A stretch of 64,000 nucleotides of DNA from Thermohalobaculum sp039513195 (GCA_039513195.1 JBCCRM010000025.1:4259-68258); one strand, 5' to 3'; positions 35,877 through 43,642 are shown, numbered from the stretch's first letter. A program made the numbers and translations. The notes: generated from the letters alone by a model not told the origin.

Positions 35877-35892
35877 TGGCACAGCGTTTGCT
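35877..35892 (+). promoter_or_regulatory. Sigma-54 (RpoN) promoter of the guanidine operon
   Basis: TGGCACAGCGTTTGCT matches TGGCACR-N4-TTGCW with correct -24/-12 spacing. The expected start is about 12 bases on, near 35904, just before the riboswitch begins. The operon therefore appears to need RpoN for initiation and guanidine for elongation or translation. Confidence 0.85.
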
Positions 35893-35904
35893 TAATCCCT
35901 TCTG

Positions 35905-36011
35905 CAGGGTGCCTAGGGTTCCGGCCGCAGTTTGCGGCGCATGGTCCGAGAGACACCACCCGCCGGGCAAATTCCCGGCCGGGCACACGGCGGGCCAAAA
36001 TCCCGGGAGAG
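35905..36011 (+). promoter_or_regulatory. Guanidine-I (ykkC) riboswitch
   Basis: The conserved blocks of the guanidine-I aptamer occur in order: CTAGGGTTCCGG (35913-35924), TGGTCCGAGAG (35942-35952), ACACGGCGGG (about 35984-35993) and AAAATCCCGGGAGA (35997-36010). GC-rich stems lie between them. Guanidine binding normally switches the downstream operon on. The remaining 75 bases to the GTG start (C-rich CCTCCTCCC, then GGGCGGGGACAGGGAG) could pair to hide the ribosome site, but the platform is not certain. A covariance-model hit would settle the exact ends. Confidence 0.92.
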
Positions 36012-36086
36012 CACTGCGCCGGTCCGACCGCGCCCTCCTCCCGTCCAGCGCCGTCCGGCCATCGAGACAGGGCGGGGACAGGGAGC

Positions 36087-37154
36087 GTGGTCTTGACACG
36101 ATTTGCACGGAACATCGCGGGCCTGATGGCCGTTCTGCTGACCGCGGCGCCGGTTGCGGCCCAGGCCGCCGAGAAGACGGAGTTCAAACTCGCCTGGTCG
36201 ATCTATGTGGGCTGGATGCCTTGGGGCTATCTGGAAGACAGCGGCATCATGGACAAATGGGCCGAGAAGTACGGCATCGATGTCGAGATCGTGCAGATCA
36301 ACGATTATGTCGAGTCGATTAACCAATATACCGCCGGGCAGTTCGACGGCGTTTCGGCGACCAATATGGACACGCTCTCGATCCCTTCGGGCGGTGGGGT
36401 AGACACCACCGCGCTGATCGTCGGCGACTTTTCCAACGGCAACGACGCGGTAATTGTAAAGGGCGATGGCGGGCTCGAAAGCTTGAAGGGCAAGCCGGTG
36501 AATCTGGTTGAGCTGTCGGTCTCGCATTATTTGCTGGCCCGCGCGCTCGACAGCGTCGGCCTGGCCGAGCGAGATTTGGCCGCCGTCGTGAACACCTCGG
36601 ACGCCGATATGATCGCGGCCTTTGCCACCCAGGATGTCGAAGCGGTGGTCACCTGGAACCCGCTGGTGTCGACGATCCTTGAGGATCCGGGCAGCAGCAA
36701 GATCTTCGACAGCGCCGATATCCCCGGTGAGATCATCGACCTGATGGTGGTGAACACCGAGACGCTGGCCGCCAATCCGGATTTCGGCAAGGCGCTGGTC
36801 GGTGCCTGGTACGAGGTCATGGGCCTGATGGCTGCGGGCGACGAGGCCGCGCTGACCGCGATGGCCGAGGCCTCCGGGACCGATCTCGCGGGCTATAAGG
36901 CGCAGCTTGCCACCACCAAGATGTTCTACGAGCCGGCCGAGGCGGTCGCATTTACCGAAAGCGCCGAGCTGCCAGCGACGATGGTGAGTGTCGCGGAGTT
37001 CCTGTTCGACAAGGGCATCCTGGGCGAGGGCGCGCCGTCGGCCGATTTCGTGGGCGTGGCCTATCCCGACGGGTCGACCACCGGCGATCCGAACAATGTG
37101 AAGTTCCGCTTCGACACGACCTTTATGCAGATGGCGGCGGACGGCGCGTTGTAG
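36087..37154 (+). CDS. Guanidine-linked ABC transporter substrate-binding protein
   Basis: A 355-residue periplasmic binding protein with a Sec signal (residues about 1-27, cleavage near AQA-AEK). FKLAWSIYVGWMPWGYLED, EIVQINDYVESINQYTAGQF and TALIVGDFSNGNDAVIVKGD match the NitT/SsuA-like family first described beside urea carboxylase (TIGR03427), whose members often follow ykkC riboswitches. Guanidine or a guanidinium compound is the expected ligand. The start is GTG at 36087 after an AGGGAG ribosome site, 76 bases beyond the riboswitch. The permease follows after 18 bases. Confidence 0.9.
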   Translation: MVLTRFARNIAGLMAVLLTAAPVAAQAAEKTEFKLAWSIYVGWMPWGYLEDSGIMDKWAEKYGIDVEIVQINDYVESINQYTAGQFDGVSATNMDTLSIPSGGGVDTTALIVGDFSNGNDAVIVKGDGGLESLKGKPVNLVELSVSHYLLARALDSVGLAERDLAAVVNTSDADMIAAFATQDVEAVVTWNPLVSTILEDPGSSKIFDSADIPGEIIDLMVVNTETLAANPDFGKALVGAWYEVMGLMAAGDEAALTAMAEASGTDLAGYKAQLATTKMFYEPAEAVAFTESAELPATMVSVAEFLFDKGILGEGAPSADFVGVAYPDGSTTGDPNNVKFRFDTTFMQMAADGAL

Positions 37155-37172
37155 GCGGCGCCCGGCGGGCCG

Positions 37173-37985
37173 GTGCGGCTGATCAATCGCAAACCTGGGC
37201 GCGTCTTCGGCGCGCTCCTGATGCTGCTGCCGTTTTTGGCGGTGCTGTTGGCCTATTCGCTAGGGTCGGAGGCGCGGCGGGCGGTGAACCCGGCCGACAA
37301 GCTGTTGCCGGCCCCGGCGGCGATCGTCGAGACCGCCGAACGTCTGGCGACGGAGCCCGACCGCCGCTCCGGCCGCGTGCTGCTTTGGGTCGACACCTGG
37401 GCGTCGCTGCGGCGGTTGGGGCAGGGGGTCGGGCTGGCTGCGGGCCTCGGTCTGGTCTTCGGGCTCGCCATCGGGCTGTTGCCGGTGGCCCGGGCGGCGT
37501 TGGCGAGCTTCGTCTCTGCCTTGTCGCTGGTGCCGCCGCTGGCGGTGCTGCCGATCTTGTTCATCGTCTTCGGCCTCGGCGAGCTTTCGAAGGTCGTGTT
37601 GATCGCCGTGGGGATCACGCCGTTCTTGATCCGCGATTTGGCGCAGCGCGTGATCGAAATCCCCGGCGAGCAGTTGGTGAAGGCGCAGACCCTGGGGGCG
37701 TCTTCGCTGGTTATCGCGCTGCGAGTGGCGCTGCCCCAAATCATGCCGCGGCTGCTGCAATCGGTTCGACTGGCGCTGGGCCCTGCCTGGCTGTTCTTGA
37801 TCGCGGCGGAGGCGATCGCGTCCACTGACGGCCTCGGCTATCGGATCTTCCTGGTTCGCCGGTTCCTCGCGATGGATGTGATCCTGGTCTATGTCGCCTG
37901 GATCACGCTGCTCGCATTTCTGATCGACTGGGCGCTGAGGGCAGCGTCGCAGCGGCTCTATCCGTGGGCGGGGCCGGTGTCATGA
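37173..37985 (+). CDS. Guanidine-linked ABC transporter permease
   Basis: A 270-residue SsuC/TauC-type permease with about six membrane helices. LVKAQTLGASSLVIALRVALPQIMPRLLQSVRLALGPAWLF is the extended docking loop; ALSLVPPLAVLPILFIVFG precedes it. The start is GTG at 37173. A 277-base gap with a repeat lies between it and the ATPase gene, unusual inside an ABC operon. The system should be an importer with one homodimeric permease. Confidence 0.9.
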   Translation: MRLINRKPGRVFGALLMLLPFLAVLLAYSLGSEARRAVNPADKLLPAPAAIVETAERLATEPDRRSGRVLLWVDTWASLRRLGQGVGLAAGLGLVFGLAIGLLPVARAALASFVSALSLVPPLAVLPILFIVFGLGELSKVVLIAVGITPFLIRDLAQRVIEIPGEQLVKAQTLGASSLVIALRVALPQIMPRLLQSVRLALGPAWLFLIAAEAIASTDGLGYRIFLVRRFLAMDVILVYVAWITLLAFLIDWALRAASQRLYPWAGPVS

Positions 37986-38116
37986 GAGATGCCCGCTTGT
38001 CCATGTGTTTGTTTGCTGCTTGCTGCATGCACCGCTCTGCGGACCGAGCGCAGGCTGCGACCGCCCGGGTCGGCGCAGCCCGGCTGACGCAGGGCGAGAA
38101 CGCGTGGACCCTCTCC

Positions 38117-38190
38117 TCCGGGGCATCAGTACCGGATCGCCCCCGCCCGCCCCACGGGGGGTGCGACTTTGTCGCCCCCACCCGGGCGGC
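38117..38190 (+). repeat. GC-rich hairpin repeat, copy 2
   Basis: Shares TCCGG-GCATCAG-ACCGGATCGC, CCCGCCCGCCCCACGG and following bases with 34671-34745, in the same orientation. Here it lies in the gap between permease and ATPase genes of the guanidine operon. As in copy 1, GC dyads flank the core. No ORF of interest is in the gap. Confidence 0.65.
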
Positions 38191-38262
38191 TGCGATCCTC
38201 GGTGCTCGGAACCTCCGCCCGAACGGATGTCACCCGCGCGGGCGCTTTTCGGAGCTCGCGGC

Positions 38263-39048
38263 ATGAGCTTCGTCAGCGTCGAGGGGCTGTTCCACTCCTA
38301 TGGCAAGCGCCCGATCCTGGAGCGCGTGGCAGTCGAGGTGGAGGAGGGCAGCTTCGTCTCCATCGTCGGGGCGTCGGGCTGCGGGAAGTCCACCTTCCTT
38401 CGCCTCCTCCTAGCCGAGGAGTTACCGAGCCGCGGCGCCATCCGCATCGCAGGCCAGCCCCCGGCTCAGGAGCCCGGGCCGGACCGCGGCGTGGTGTTTC
38501 AGCGTTATTCCGTCTTCCCTCATATGACCGTGCGGGCGAACCTGATGGCGGCAGAGGCGTTCCGATCCTCCCGGCTCGGGCTCCTGTTCGGCCAGGCGAA
38601 ACGCGCCGCCAAGACCCGCGCCGACGAGACGCTGGAGAGGATCGGCCTCGCCCATGTTGCAGACCAGTATCCGGCCTCGCTATCGGGCGGGATGCAACAG
38701 CGCCTCGCCATCGCGCAGGCGCTGGCCGGGCGGCCGCAGGTGTTGCTGCTGGACGAGCCCTTCGGCGCGCTCGACCCGGGCACCCGCCTCTCGATGCACG
38801 AATTCCTCACGGATCTGCGGGCCGAGACGCCCATGACGGTCTTTATGGTCAGCCACGATCTGGAGGAGGCCTTCAAGCTGGGCGACCGGGTGCTGGTCTT
38901 CGACAAGCCGCGCTGGGATCCGCAGGACCCAGAGGCCTATGGCGCCACGATCACCTACGACTTCGATGCCCGCAATCGCGGCGTCCCATTCCAGATCCCC
39001 GGCGATCTGGCAACGACGGAGGAAACCCATGTTCTGCGCCCCGCCTGA
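38263..39048 (+). CDS. Guanidine-linked ABC transporter ATPase
   Basis: A 261-residue NitT/TauT-type ATPase from the ATG at 38263. Walker A is GASGCGKSTFLRLLLAEE, the Q-loop is GVVFQRYSVFPHMTV, the signature is LSGGMQQRLAIAQALAG, Walker B is LLLDEPFGALDP and the switch histidine is in VSHDLEEAF. The insertion SSRLGLLFGQAKRAAKTRA after the Q-loop is typical of ATPases beside the TIGR03427-type receptor. Its last 20 bases overlap the guanidine hydrolase gene. Confidence 0.92.
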   Translation: MSFVSVEGLFHSYGKRPILERVAVEVEEGSFVSIVGASGCGKSTFLRLLLAEELPSRGAIRIAGQPPAQEPGPDRGVVFQRYSVFPHMTVRANLMAAEAFRSSRLGLLFGQAKRAAKTRADETLERIGLAHVADQYPASLSGGMQQRLAIAQALAGRPQVLLLDEPFGALDPGTRLSMHEFLTDLRAETPMTVFMVSHDLEEAFKLGDRVLVFDKPRWDPQDPEAYGATITYDFDARNRGVPFQIPGDLATTEETHVLRPA

Positions 39049-40273
39049 GCGGACCCGCTCGCACCACCCGGCAGACCGGCGCCTGCCCGACCGGCGCCAC
39101 CACCACCCTGACCTGACCAAGCTGCAGGGCTGGAAGGCGATGAAGGTGGAGGGCGAGATCCCTGGGGGCCGCTGGGAGGAGGAGCGCCGCTGGGCGCTGC
39201 GCATGGGCCTGACCGGGGCGGAGAGCCTAGAGGACCGCTCGATCCCCACCTTCGCCCGGGGCGAGCTGCCCCACTATGCCGGCATCAACACTTTCCTGAA
39301 GGCGCCCTATGCCGAGGACGTCACCGAGGTCGGCCATTACGATGCGACGATCCTGGGCGCGCCCTTCGACGGGGGTACAACCTACCGGCCCGGCACGCGC
39401 TTTGGCCCGCAGGGGATCCGGAAGATCTCGGCCCTTTATACCCCCTACAACTACGAGCTCGGCGTGGATCTGCGGGAGCAGATGACGCTCTGCGATGCCG
39501 GGGACATCTTCACGATCCCCGCGAATATCGAAAAGACATTCGACCAGATCAGCCGGGCCTGCGCGCATGTGTTCTCGTCCGGCTCGATGCCGATCATCCT
39601 GGGCGGCGATCACTCGATCGGGTTCCCGACGGTGCGGGGGATCGCGGAATGCACGTCGAAGAAGATCGGGATCGTCCATTTCGACCGCCATGCGGATATC
39701 CAGGAGAAGGATCTGGATGAGCGGATGCACACGACACCTTGGTTCCACGCGACCAACCTCGCCAATGTGCCGGCGAAAAACCTGGTGCAGGTCGGCATCG
39801 GCGGCTGGCAGGTCCCGCGGGAGGCGGTGAAGGAGGCCCGCAAACGGGAGACCAACATCATCACCATGTCCGACATGGAGCGGATGGGGGTCGATAAGAC
39901 CGCCGAGATGGCGCTGGAGATGGCCTGGGACGGGGTCGACATGGTCTATATGTCGTTCGACATCGACAGTATCGATTGCGGCTTTGTTCCCGGCACCGGC
40001 TGGCCGGAGCCCGGCGGGTTCCTGCCGCGGGAGGCCCTGGCCTTGGCCGCCAAAGTCGCAGCAGAGGGGATCTGTGGGATGGAGCTGGTCGAGGTGAGCC
40101 CGCCCTACGACACCTCCGACATCACCGCGTTGATGGGGGTTCGGGTGATCGTCGATGTGCTCGGCGCCATGGTCGCCGCAGGCAGCCTCGGCAAGCATAA
40201 GGGGCATATCGACAAGCCCGTGGAGATCGAAAACGGCGCGTTTGAGGGGAGGCGCTGGTCCAATGCCCCATGA
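39029..40273 (+). CDS. gdmH: Guanidine hydrolase (GdmH-type nickel ureohydrolase)
   Basis: A 414-residue ureohydrolase expected to split guanidine into urea and ammonium. The arginase-fold metal motifs are GGDHSIGFPTVRG, HFDRHADIQ (the DRHxD form of the guanidinase group instead of DAHxD) and MSFDIDSIDCGFVPGTGWPEPGG. A long N-terminus (about 90 residues before APFDGGTTYRPGTRFGPQGIR) is longer than in agmatinase, as in known GdmH. The ATG at 39029 follows GGAGG at good spacing. It adds a His-rich stretch (SHHPADRRLPDRRHHHPD, residues about 11-28) that may bind nickel. A riboswitch and transporter context argues against agmatinase or guanidinobutyrase. Confidence 0.88.
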   Translation: MFCAPPERTRSHHPADRRLPDRRHHHPDLTKLQGWKAMKVEGEIPGGRWEEERRWALRMGLTGAESLEDRSIPTFARGELPHYAGINTFLKAPYAEDVTEVGHYDATILGAPFDGGTTYRPGTRFGPQGIRKISALYTPYNYELGVDLREQMTLCDAGDIFTIPANIEKTFDQISRACAHVFSSGSMPIILGGDHSIGFPTVRGIAECTSKKIGIVHFDRHADIQEKDLDERMHTTPWFHATNLANVPAKNLVQVGIGGWQVPREAVKEARKRETNIITMSDMERMGVDKTAEMALEMAWDGVDMVYMSFDIDSIDCGFVPGTGWPEPGGFLPREALALAAKVAAEGICGMELVEVSPPYDTSDITALMGVRVIVDVLGAMVAAGSLGKHKGHIDKPVEIENGAFEGRRWSNAP

Positions 40274-40694
40274 CCATGGCCATGACCATGCAGCGGGCGC
40301 CGGGCATAACGGCACGCCCGGCCATCTGCACTCGCACATGCCGGGCGAGGATGCGGCGGAGGCGCTGAAGGCTCTTTGCGCGCAATTCATCGACGGGTTC
40401 CGGCAGGCAGCCGACAAGACCGCCTATCTGCGCTTGGCGGGCCTGCCCTTCGAGATCGCCTGCGAGGCCGGCGGCCCGCCGTTGAAGTTGGTGGATGTCC
40501 GGCTCGAGACCGAGTGGCAGGTGGGCACGGCCAGCCCCAGCTTTGGATCGCGGGAGCTGAGCTATCTGCCCTTTCCCGGCGCGATGGTGGCGGAGCGGGT
40601 CAATATGGGCTTCGTCTATGTCTCGCTCGATGCGAAACGGGTGATCGATCTGCGCGCCTTCCTGACGGGTCGAGGGGATCTGACCGCATCGTAG
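40263..40694 (+). CDS. His-rich small protein, candidate nickel factor for guanidine hydrolase
   Basis: A 143-residue soluble protein whose ATG overlaps the guanidine hydrolase stop, so the two are translationally coupled. The first 26 residues are packed with histidines (PHDHGHDHAAGAGHNG, then HLHSHMPGED). Then comes a folded domain: AEALKALCAQFIDGFRQAADKTAYLRLAG, LVDVRLETEWQVGTASPSFG and ELSYLPFPGAMVAERVNMGFVYVSLDAKRVIDLR. There is no CxxC zinc knuckle and no P-loop, so it is neither HypA- nor HypB-like, the accessory types known for cyanobacterial GdmH. I recognise no named family. A nickel-handling role is inferred from the His tail and the position. Confidence 0.7.
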   Translation: MPHDHGHDHAAGAGHNGTPGHLHSHMPGEDAAEALKALCAQFIDGFRQAADKTAYLRLAGLPFEIACEAGGPPLKLVDVRLETEWQVGTASPSFGSRELSYLPFPGAMVAERVNMGFVYVSLDAKRVIDLRAFLTGRGDLTAS

Positions 40695-40859
40695 GGTCGT
40701 TCCGCGAGATCTGCCTGGTGCAGTCTGTGGAGGTTGCAGACGCCTGATGAACGCCGCGGTGTCGTCCCGGATCGTAACGAGAGGGATGTTCCGATACCGA
40801 CCGTCGAGAAGCGCATGGAAACGGAGATCGAAGCGCCGCGCAAAAAGATCGACTGCGGG

Positions 40860-40938
40860 CTGCCCCGTCCGCGAGCGGTCCCGCCACCCTCCCCCACCCA
40901 CCCGCCGAGGGCGGCGGGACCGCTCGCGGACGGGGCAG
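40860..40938. repeat. Long perfect inverted repeat after the guanidine operon
   Basis: Two 26-base arms, 40860-40885 (CTGCCCCGTCCGCGAGCGGT plus CCCGCC) and 40913-40938, are exact reverse complements around a 27-base loop (40886-40912). The loop is the exact reverse complement of the loop of the neighbouring inverted repeat. It could act as a terminator for the guanidine operon, whose last gene stops at 40694. Confidence 0.85.
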
Positions 40939-41013
40939 ATTGTGATGGACGCTGTGGCCTGACGCAGCCTGCCGGATCGGCTCTCGCTGCGGTGCTGTTC
41001 TGGGCAGATCTGG

Positions 41014-41090
41014 CCCTTTGCCAGGCCGGGGCCGCCGCCCTCGGCGGGTGGGTGGGGGAGGGTGGCGGACCGGGCCTGGCAAAGGGCCCG
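41014..41090. repeat. Second long inverted repeat, same loop in opposite orientation
   Basis: Arms 41014-41038 and 41066-41090 (25 bases, two mismatches; GGCCCTTTGCCAGGCC start) enclose a 27-base loop, 41039-41065. The loop is the exact reverse complement of 40886-40912, while the stems differ from the first element. It lies 14 bases beyond the galE stop and could terminate galE. Confidence 0.85.
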
Positions 41091-41103
41091 CCAGAACCGA
41101 CAC

Positions 41104-42108
41104 TCAGCCGCGGAAATAGACTTGGTCGTAGAACTCCGACGACTGCCAGGCCCAGGCCGTTCCGACAATCGCCTCGATGCTCGAACGCTGGGTCAGGTCA
41201 TCGCCGAGAAAGGCCCGGGCCGCTTCGGCGTTGGCCACCAAGGCGGTCGGGTCGCCGCCCCGGCGCTTTCCGATGGAATGCGGCACCGGCTTGCCGGTCA
41301 CCCGCTCCGCCGCCGCCATCACCTCTTTCACCGAGAAGCCGCGGCCGGTGCCCAGATTCATCACCCTGCTCTCGGCGCCATCGAGAAGCCGGCCGAGCGC
41401 GCGCACATGCGCCTCCACCAGATCGCTCACATGGATGTAGTCCCTGACCGCGGTCCCGTCTGGGGTGGGATAATCCGTGCCGAGCACCGTTAAGGGATCC
41501 CGCCGCTCGGCGATCGCGTCGAGGACCAGCGGGATCAGATGCGTCTCCCGATCGCGGCGCTCGCCGATCTCGCCTTCCGGATCCGCGCCCGCCGCATTGA
41601 AATAGCGCAGGATCATGTGCCGGATGCCATGGCCGCGATGGTAATCCGCCAGCACCCTCTCCACCATGAGCTTAGAGGCGCCGTAGGGATTGATCGGGTT
41701 CTTCGGACAGTCTTCAGGGATCGGCATGGCCTCCGGCGTCCCATAGACCGCCGCGGTTGAGGAGAAAACGAAGGCCTCCACCCCATGGACCCGACAGGCA
41801 TCGAGAAGATTGACCGTGCCCATCACGTTGGTGCGGTAATAGAGCCCCGGCAGCTTCATCGACTCGCCCACCAGCGACAGTGCCGCGAAATGCATCACAG
41901 CGACCGGTCGGTGGGCCAGAAACACCTCGTGGATCCGGGCGGGGTCGAGCACGTCGCCACGCTCGAACGGACCCCATTTGATCGCCCAGCGATTGCCGGT
42001 GGCGAGGCTGTCGTAGCAAACCGGAGTATACCCCGCCGCCGCCAGCGCCTTGCAAGCATGGCTGCCGATATAACCGGCGCCGCCGGTAACGATCACGGTT
42101 CGCGACAT
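41104..42108 (-). CDS. galE: UDP-glucose 4-epimerase
   Basis: Interconverts UDP-glucose and UDP-galactose for surface polysaccharides. 334 residues, an extended SDR: VTGGAGYIGSHACKALAAAG is the NAD site and HFAALSLVGESMKLPGLYYRTN the GalE block. SSTAAVYG and YGASKLMVERVLADY form the Ser-Tyr-Lys centre. RYFNAAGADPEGEIGE and GTAVRDYIHVSDL are further GalE signatures. It is monocistronic and divergent from the caspase-like gene. Confidence 0.95.
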   Translation of the reverse strand: MSRTVIVTGGAGYIGSHACKALAAAGYTPVCYDSLATGNRWAIKWGPFERGDVLDPARIHEVFLAHRPVAVMHFAALSLVGESMKLPGLYYRTNVMGTVNLLDACRVHGVEAFVFSSTAAVYGTPEAMPIPEDCPKNPINPYGASKLMVERVLADYHRGHGIRHMILRYFNAAGADPEGEIGERRDRETHLIPLVLDAIAERRDPLTVLGTDYPTPDGTAVRDYIHVSDLVEAHVRALGRLLDGAESRVMNLGTGRGFSVKEVMAAAERVTGKPVPHSIGKRRGGDPTALVANAEAARAFLGDDLTQRSSIEAIVGTAWAWQSSEFYDQVYFRG

Positions 42109-42325
42109 TCGGATCGACTCCTAGGCCAAGCTAACGGCAGTCTACGCGCCTTTTGGAACATTGCAGAGCTTTGGCACCATCCTGTGACCGGTTCTGGGCA
42201 GAGTTTCTGTGATCTGCGTCGCAAAGAGGGCGGTCGGGCCAGGTTTGAACCTTCCGGCCCCGTCGGGGCACCCATGGACTGGAAGCGTAGGCGCGGCGGG
42301 CGCTGCGCGAAGAGGGAGAGGGTCG

Positions 42326-43642
42326 ATGCGGTTCCTTCTGACCTGTGTTCTGACGGTTGTTGTTCTGGTCGCGCCGGCGCTCGCCGAGCCGCGCCATGCG
42401 CTGGTGATTGGCAACGGCGCTTACGGCCCCCTCGGCGATTTGCCGAACCCGGTCGCGGATGCCGAGCTGATCTCGGAGACGTTGGAGCGCCTCGATTTCG
42501 ACGTGATCAAGCTGACCGACTCCGACCGGGCCGAGATGGCCCGCGGCATCAAGGAATTCGGCCGCCGCTTGAAGGCTGCCGGGCCGGAGGCCGTAGGGCT
42601 CTTCTACTTCGCCGGTCACGGTGTGCAGGTGCAGGGGTTCAACTTTCTCGTGCCCGTTGGCGCCCGAGTTGGCGGCGAGGACGATCTGGAGCGCGAGACG
42701 CTGGAAGCCTACAGCGTGCTGGCCGAGATGCGAGCCGCCGGGAACCGCACCAATATCATCATCCTGGATGCTTGCCGGAACAACCCATTCACCCGGGCCT
42801 CGGGAATTCCGCTCGGCCGCGGGCTCGCGCAGATGGATGCGCCCATCGGCAGCTTCATCGCCTATGCGACAGGGCCCGGGGATGTGGCCTTCGATGGCGA
42901 CGGCACGAACAGCCCGTATTCGGCGGCGCTTGCCCGGGCAATCCCCGAAGCGGATGAGCCGATCGAGCAGATCTTCAAGCGCGTGCGGGTCGAGGTCCTG
43001 CGTGAGACCGAGGGGCTGCAGACGCCTTGGGATACGTCGTCCTTGACCGAGGAGTTCTATTTTAACCCCGAGACGCCCGGGATCGCCGCGGTCAATTCCC
43101 GCGAGCGGGCGCTTTGGAACCGGGTTACCAAGACCGGCGACCCGGACCATCTGGAAACTTATCTGGCCGTCTATCCCGATGGTGCGTTTGCCGGCGAGGC
43201 ACGGACATTGCTTGGTGAGCCCGAGCCGCAGCCGGAGCCGGTGCGCCCGGCTATCGTCGCTGCCGGGCCTACCGTGGTGCCGCTGCCCGGCGCCGATACC
43301 GTAACCGTCGAGATCTCGCTTGCCTGGTCGCGGGGCGGCGGTTGGCTCTGCCGTGCGCCGGGCGATGTCGGCCGCGTCGAGCTTGCCATGGGCGCGGCGC
43401 CGGTCAGCGCCAGGCTCTCAGGCGGCGATGCTCGGGCGGAGTTCCGTATCTCCGCCCGGTCAGAGGGCCCCGGAGCCGCCTTGACGCTACAGCCGGTCGG
43501 CCGCGGCTCCGGCAGCCGCATCATCGATGTCGGGTTGCCGGCCCTGACTCCCGGCAGCAAGGGCGTCACGCATTCCACCGTGCGGCTGCCAGATTGGGCC
43601 AAATGCGGCGGCCTCCGCGTCTTCGCGACGGTTGCGGGGTGA
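42326..43642 (+). CDS. Secreted caspase-like (C14) protease
   Basis: A 438-residue protein from the ATG at 42326 with a signal peptide (residues 1-20, cleavage at ALA-EPR), so it is periplasmic or secreted. The caspase p20 fold is clear: RHALVIGNGAYGPLGDLPNP starts it, GLFYFAGHGVQVQGFNFLVP holds the catalytic His and NIIILDACRNNPF the catalytic Cys. AYATGPGDVAFDGDGTNSPYS follows, as in bacterial metacaspase-like proteins. The C-terminal third (about residues 310-438) is a beta-rich region of unknown role. Upstream residues of the open frame have no match. Confidence 0.88.
   Translation: MRFLLTCVLTVVVLVAPALAEPRHALVIGNGAYGPLGDLPNPVADAELISETLERLDFDVIKLTDSDRAEMARGIKEFGRRLKAAGPEAVGLFYFAGHGVQVQGFNFLVPVGARVGGEDDLERETLEAYSVLAEMRAAGNRTNIIILDACRNNPFTRASGIPLGRGLAQMDAPIGSFIAYATGPGDVAFDGDGTNSPYSAALARAIPEADEPIEQIFKRVRVEVLRETEGLQTPWDTSSLTEEFYFNPETPGIAAVNSRERALWNRVTKTGDPDHLETYLAVYPDGAFAGEARTLLGEPEPQPEPVRPAIVAAGPTVVPLPGADTVTVEISLAWSRGGGWLCRAPGDVGRVELAMGAAPVSARLSGGDARAEFRISARSEGPGAALTLQPVGRGSGSRIIDVGLPALTPGSKGVTHSTVRLPDWAKCGGLRVFATVAG

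Noticed and set aside
36087..39048. Annotation as a urea or nitrate/taurine importer
   Set aside because: The receptor matches the family tied to urea carboxylase and ykkC operons, now linked to guanidine; urea import is already covered by UrtABCDE.
39029..40273. Annotation as agmatinase or guanidinobutyrase
   Set aside because: The guanidine riboswitch, importer type, long N-terminus and DRHxD metal motif favour guanidine hydrolase.
40263..40694. His-rich protein as HypA or UreE
   Set aside because: It has no CxxC zinc site and no UreE domain motifs; only the histidine tail is similar.
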